A stretch of 64,000 nucleotides of DNA from Frigidibacter sp037095735 (lineage in GTDB: Bacteria > Pseudomonadota > Alphaproteobacteria > Rhodobacterales > Rhodobacteraceae), in contig NZ_JBAWKD010000002.1 in NCBI RefSeq assembly GCF_037095735.1, forward strand, positions 1-64,000, read 5' to 3'. Positions 62,234-64,000 of this stretch are shown piece by piece (position 1 is the first letter of the stretch; every line of letters starts with the position of its first letter). The notes beneath the pieces were generated by a model. It was not told the origin of the DNA and searched no databases. It worked only from the letters and a program-made list of their open reading frames with translations. A program made the translations under genes and the position numbers.

Positions 62234-63099
62234 CCTACATGCAGGCCGGCGGCGAGGCGCGCTACCTCGGCCCGATCCTCGAGCACTTCGGTCCGCGCTT
62301 CCGCCTGGCCGACATCGACAACGACGCGGTGAATCGCGCCGCAGCAGCGCTTTACCCAACGGCCGCGCCCGCCACGATCAACCGCCAGGTCGTCACGCCG
62401 ATCAGCGCCGTCGTGAACATGGCTGCCGACGATGGGCTCTGCCAGCCGCGCCGCTTTCGCCGGCGCGCCGAGAAGAACGTCCGCCTGCGCTGGCTGACCC
62501 CGGAAGAGGCAGAGCGCCTGCTCGCCGCCGCATCGCCGCGCGCAAAGGTCGTGATCGCCTTCCTGCTAGGCACAGGCTGCCGGGTGAATGAGGCCTTGCG
62601 CCTGCAACGCGCCGACCTCCACCTCGACACCTGCGAAGCATGGGTAAGCGAGACCAAGAACGATGAGCCGCGGATGGTCAGCTTTCCGACCCGATCCCGC
62701 CGCTACCTAGTGACCGCGCAGTTACCCGAGGCGGGCGCCGTGTTCAGGACGCCGAAGGGCGTCCCCTACCGCCTGAGGAACGAGGACGGGCAGGCGCTCG
62801 GCGGTCAACTGAAGGCCGAGTTCGACAAAGCGTCGGATGCGGCGAAGCTACCGCGCGTCACGCCTCACGAGCTCCGCCACACCTGGGCTACGTGGTTCTA
62901 TGCCCAGACCAAGGACTTCGGCGGGCTGATGGATTTTGGGGGCTGGAAGAAGGCCGACATGGCGAACCGCTATCGGAAGATCGCACCGTCAGACTTGGCC
63001 GCACGCCTCGCCAAACACGGCTGGCAATTTGGTGCAAAATCCGTGCAGGACGAAGCCGCCGGATCAGAAAACGTCAACGAAATAAGGGGAATTGGGTGA
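62038..63099 (+). CDS. Tyrosine recombinase (phage integrase)
   Basis: The 353-residue integrase has an N-terminal arm domain (MPLKLSKRGAVYYLRGTVAG), a core-binding domain with ADAALTYMQAGGEARYLGPI, and the catalytic residues: Arg in GCRVNEALRL, the HXXR motif in PHELRHTWATW and the nucleophile Tyr in MANRYRKI. A TTG start is used. The gene ends 11 bases before attR. It should integrate the phage into tRNA-Ser(GCT) and, with the excisionase-like protein, remove it. Confidence 0.93.
   Translation: MPLKLSKRGAVYYLRGTVAGQHVYESTRLGDKKSAEIYRARREAEIIERAAFGRAATTTFADAALTYMQAGGEARYLGPILEHFGPRFRLADIDNDAVNRAAAALYPTAAPATINRQVVTPISAVVNMAADDGLCQPRRFRRRAEKNVRLRWLTPEEAERLLAAASPRAKVVIAFLLGTGCRVNEALRLQRADLHLDTCEAWVSETKNDEPRMVSFPTRSRRYLVTAQLPEAGAVFRTPKGVPYRLRNEDGQALGGQLKAEFDKASDAAKLPRVTPHELRHTWATWFYAQTKDFGGLMDFGGWKKADMANRYRKIAPSDLAARLAKHGWQFGAKSVQDEAAGSENVNEIRGIG
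63030..63049 (+). repeat. Possible integrase arm site, right copy
   Basis: Exact copy of the 20-bp word at 12388-12407, within the 3' end of the integrase gene and 61 bases from the attR core. Confidence 0.5.
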
Positions 63100-63110
63100 C
63101 ATGTGGCGAA

Positions 63111-63153
63111 CCTTAGCAGGGGTGTGCCTTCGACCACTCGGCCACGTCTCCGC
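63111..63153. repeat. attR: attR, 43-bp core copy
   Basis: Identical to 12225-12267. This copy is the original host 5' half of tRNA-Ser plus two bases, now cut off from its 3' half. The last integrase codon lies 11 bases to its left. Confidence 0.93.
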
Positions 63154-63636
63154 CGACCCGTCTATCACCCTAAGCCACGAAGAAACAACCCTGAAACCTC
63201 TGCGACCAGAAGCCGCGACGGCAGGTTTCCAACCTGCTGAAAAGGCAGGAAAAGGCGCAGCCCGGCGCCGCCGCGCGCAGACGCGCGGCCGCGAAAGGCC
63301 AAGGCTCGGACGGCAACCGCATCGAATCTGGGACCGGCGACGGAACCGGTGCGATGGGCGAACCACGCAACACGCCTTGAAGAACGCCCGTCTTTCAACG
63401 GCCCGCCCCCCCCTGTGGCAGGAAGCCCGACGGGCGCAGCACGCGCCGCGCGCCATCCCCCCGCGCCACGCACGGGGTGACGCGGCGCGGGTCCGGTGCG
63501 GCCCGGCGGACGCCGTTGCCCCTGCCCCGGGCCCGCAGCCCTTGGCGGCGTCGCGTCCCGCAACGGCGCCCTGCTTTGGTCGCGGTCGGGCGGCTCGGCT
63601 CTTCCTTGGTTAACCGAATCATGCGCAAGCTAGGAC
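63154..63636. other. Host flank, orphaned tRNA promoter, no gene
   Basis: The left end holds the original leftward tRNA-Ser promoter: TTGTTT and TAGACG-like boxes with 18 bases between, just upstream of the stranded tRNA half. The remaining bases contain only composition-driven frames. A GC-rich inverted repeat (CGCGCG..CGCGCG) lies near 63271-63290. The right end is the upstream region of the DUF1194 gene. Confidence 0.55.
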
Positions 63637-64000
63637 ATGCACAGCTTTTCGCGTCTCGTTGCCATCGGCACCGCAGTCGCCTGCGGATGCCTGATCGCCG
63701 CCCTGCCCGACCGTCCCTCGCGGGCCGCCACCCGCTGTGATGTCGCGCTGGTGCTTGCCATCGATGTCTCCGGATCGATCGACACCGGGGAATATCGCCT
63801 TCAGACCGACGGGCTTTCGCTCGCCCTCTCGGACCCCGACGTCGTCTCGGCGCTGGTTTCGGGCGGCGCGGCGGTGACGGTGATGCACTGGTCCTCGGTC
63901 TTCCAGCAGCAGGTCGTGATCCCGTGGCGGCGCGTCCAGGAACCCGCGGATGTCGAGGCGCTGGCCCGCGACGCCGCGGTCATCCCGCGCAGCTTCACCC
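63637..64000 (+). CDS. DUF1194 secreted von Willebrand A-like protein (partial)
   Basis: The first 121 residues are visible and the gene runs off the window. A signal peptide (MHSFSRLVAIGTAVACGCLI, cleaved near SRA-A) precedes the DUF1194 domain with CDVALVLAIDVSGSIDTGEY. DVSGS is the metal-binding MIDAS motif of von Willebrand A domains. The segment SGGAAVTVMHWSSVFQQQVV is characteristic of DUF1194, found mainly in alphaproteobacteria. It is chromosomal, outside the prophage. Function unknown. Confidence 0.88.
   Translation, partial: MHSFSRLVAIGTAVACGCLIAALPDRPSRAATRCDVALVLAIDVSGSIDTGEYRLQTDGLSLALSDPDVVSALVSGGAAVTVMHWSSVFQQQVVIPWRRVQEPADVEALARDAAVIPRSFT

Larger units (their letters stand above)
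12225..63153. mobile_element. Lambda-like siphovirus prophage integrated in tRNA-Ser(GCT)
   Basis: Exact 43-bp repeats flank the region: 12225-12267 and 63111-63153. A tyrosine integrase ends 11 bases inside the right repeat. Between them lie a complete set of packaging, head, tail, lysis, regulation and replication genes. The element is about 50.9 kb, large for this type because of about 12 kb of accessory DNA at its left end (12.4-24.2 kb). No obvious disruption of a structural gene was seen, so the prophage may be functional. The left part could instead be a separate older insertion sharing the same att boundary. Confidence 0.92.

Noticed and set aside
1..64000. CRISPR arrays, rRNA genes, further tRNA genes
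   Set aside because: No regularly spaced direct repeats of CRISPR type, no rRNA-like stretches and no second complete tRNA; the tRNA-like sequence at 63111 is only the att half.

Overview
The window is high-GC DNA from an alphaproteobacterium, most likely a member of the Rhodobacterales (Rhodobacteraceae or Paracoccaceae). The grounds are the codon use, a recombinase/DUF2924 cassette, two proteins with VPLPA-type C-terminal sorting signals, a GcrA-like protein, a GapR-like (DUF2312) protein and a DUF1194 protein. No database search was possible; every family name is assigned by reading the translated sequence.

Left region (1-12175): the end of an IS3-type insertion sequence, then a tightly overlapping cassette of a large serine recombinase with its usual small companions. 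A defence island follows: a DUF262/DUF1524 (GmrSD-like) protein, a complete type I restriction-modification operon in the order hsdR-hsdS-hsdM, and a convergent two-gene operon encoding a TcmP-like protein and a DUF5131 (phage Gp37/Gp68) protein. The region ends at a tRNA-Ser(GCT) gene with its own terminator.

Prophage (12225-63153): a complete lambda-like siphovirus prophage sits in the tRNA-Ser gene between two exact 43-bp att repeats. The phage brought a new 5' half and a new promoter for the tRNA; the original 5' half is stranded at the right end, just past the integrase. From left to right the prophage holds: (a) about 8 kb of accessory DNA with two VPLPA-CTERM proteins and two 1.7-kb copies of a module of four very small genes ending in conserved RNA hairpins; (b) a 1315-residue enzyme with a methyltransferase and three glycosyltransferase domains; (c) a leftward late operon running from terminase (49.9 kb) through head, tail and lysis genes to a tailspike (24.6 kb). 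This operon includes a textbook A-AAA-AAC frameshift site in the tail chaperone gene, an internal scaffold start inside the prohead protease gene, and nested spanins; (d) a putative cos region (49.9-50.3 kb); (e) a leftward early operon (55.6-50.3 kb) with an FtsK-gamma/GapR fusion, a DnaA domain IV-like protein, a short GcrA-like protein and an HD phosphohydrolase; (f) a divergent repressor/Cro-like switch at 55.6 kb with palindromic operators that recur beyond the repressor and HIRAN genes; (g) a rightward operon with a phage beta sliding clamp and a methyltransferase-like protein, ending in an excisionase-like gene that overlaps the tyrosine integrase gene by 196 bases.

Right flank (63154-64000): host DNA with the orphaned tRNA promoter and the start of a DUF1194 secreted protein that runs off the window.

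How it works together: the phage appears to redirect host replication control, since it encodes a clamp, a DnaA-like DNA-binding domain and GapR and GcrA homologues rather than a polymerase of its own. Its lysogenic cargo (glycosyltransferase, sorted surface proteins, tiny membrane peptides) looks aimed at the host surface. The host side of the tRNA carries a separate defence island.
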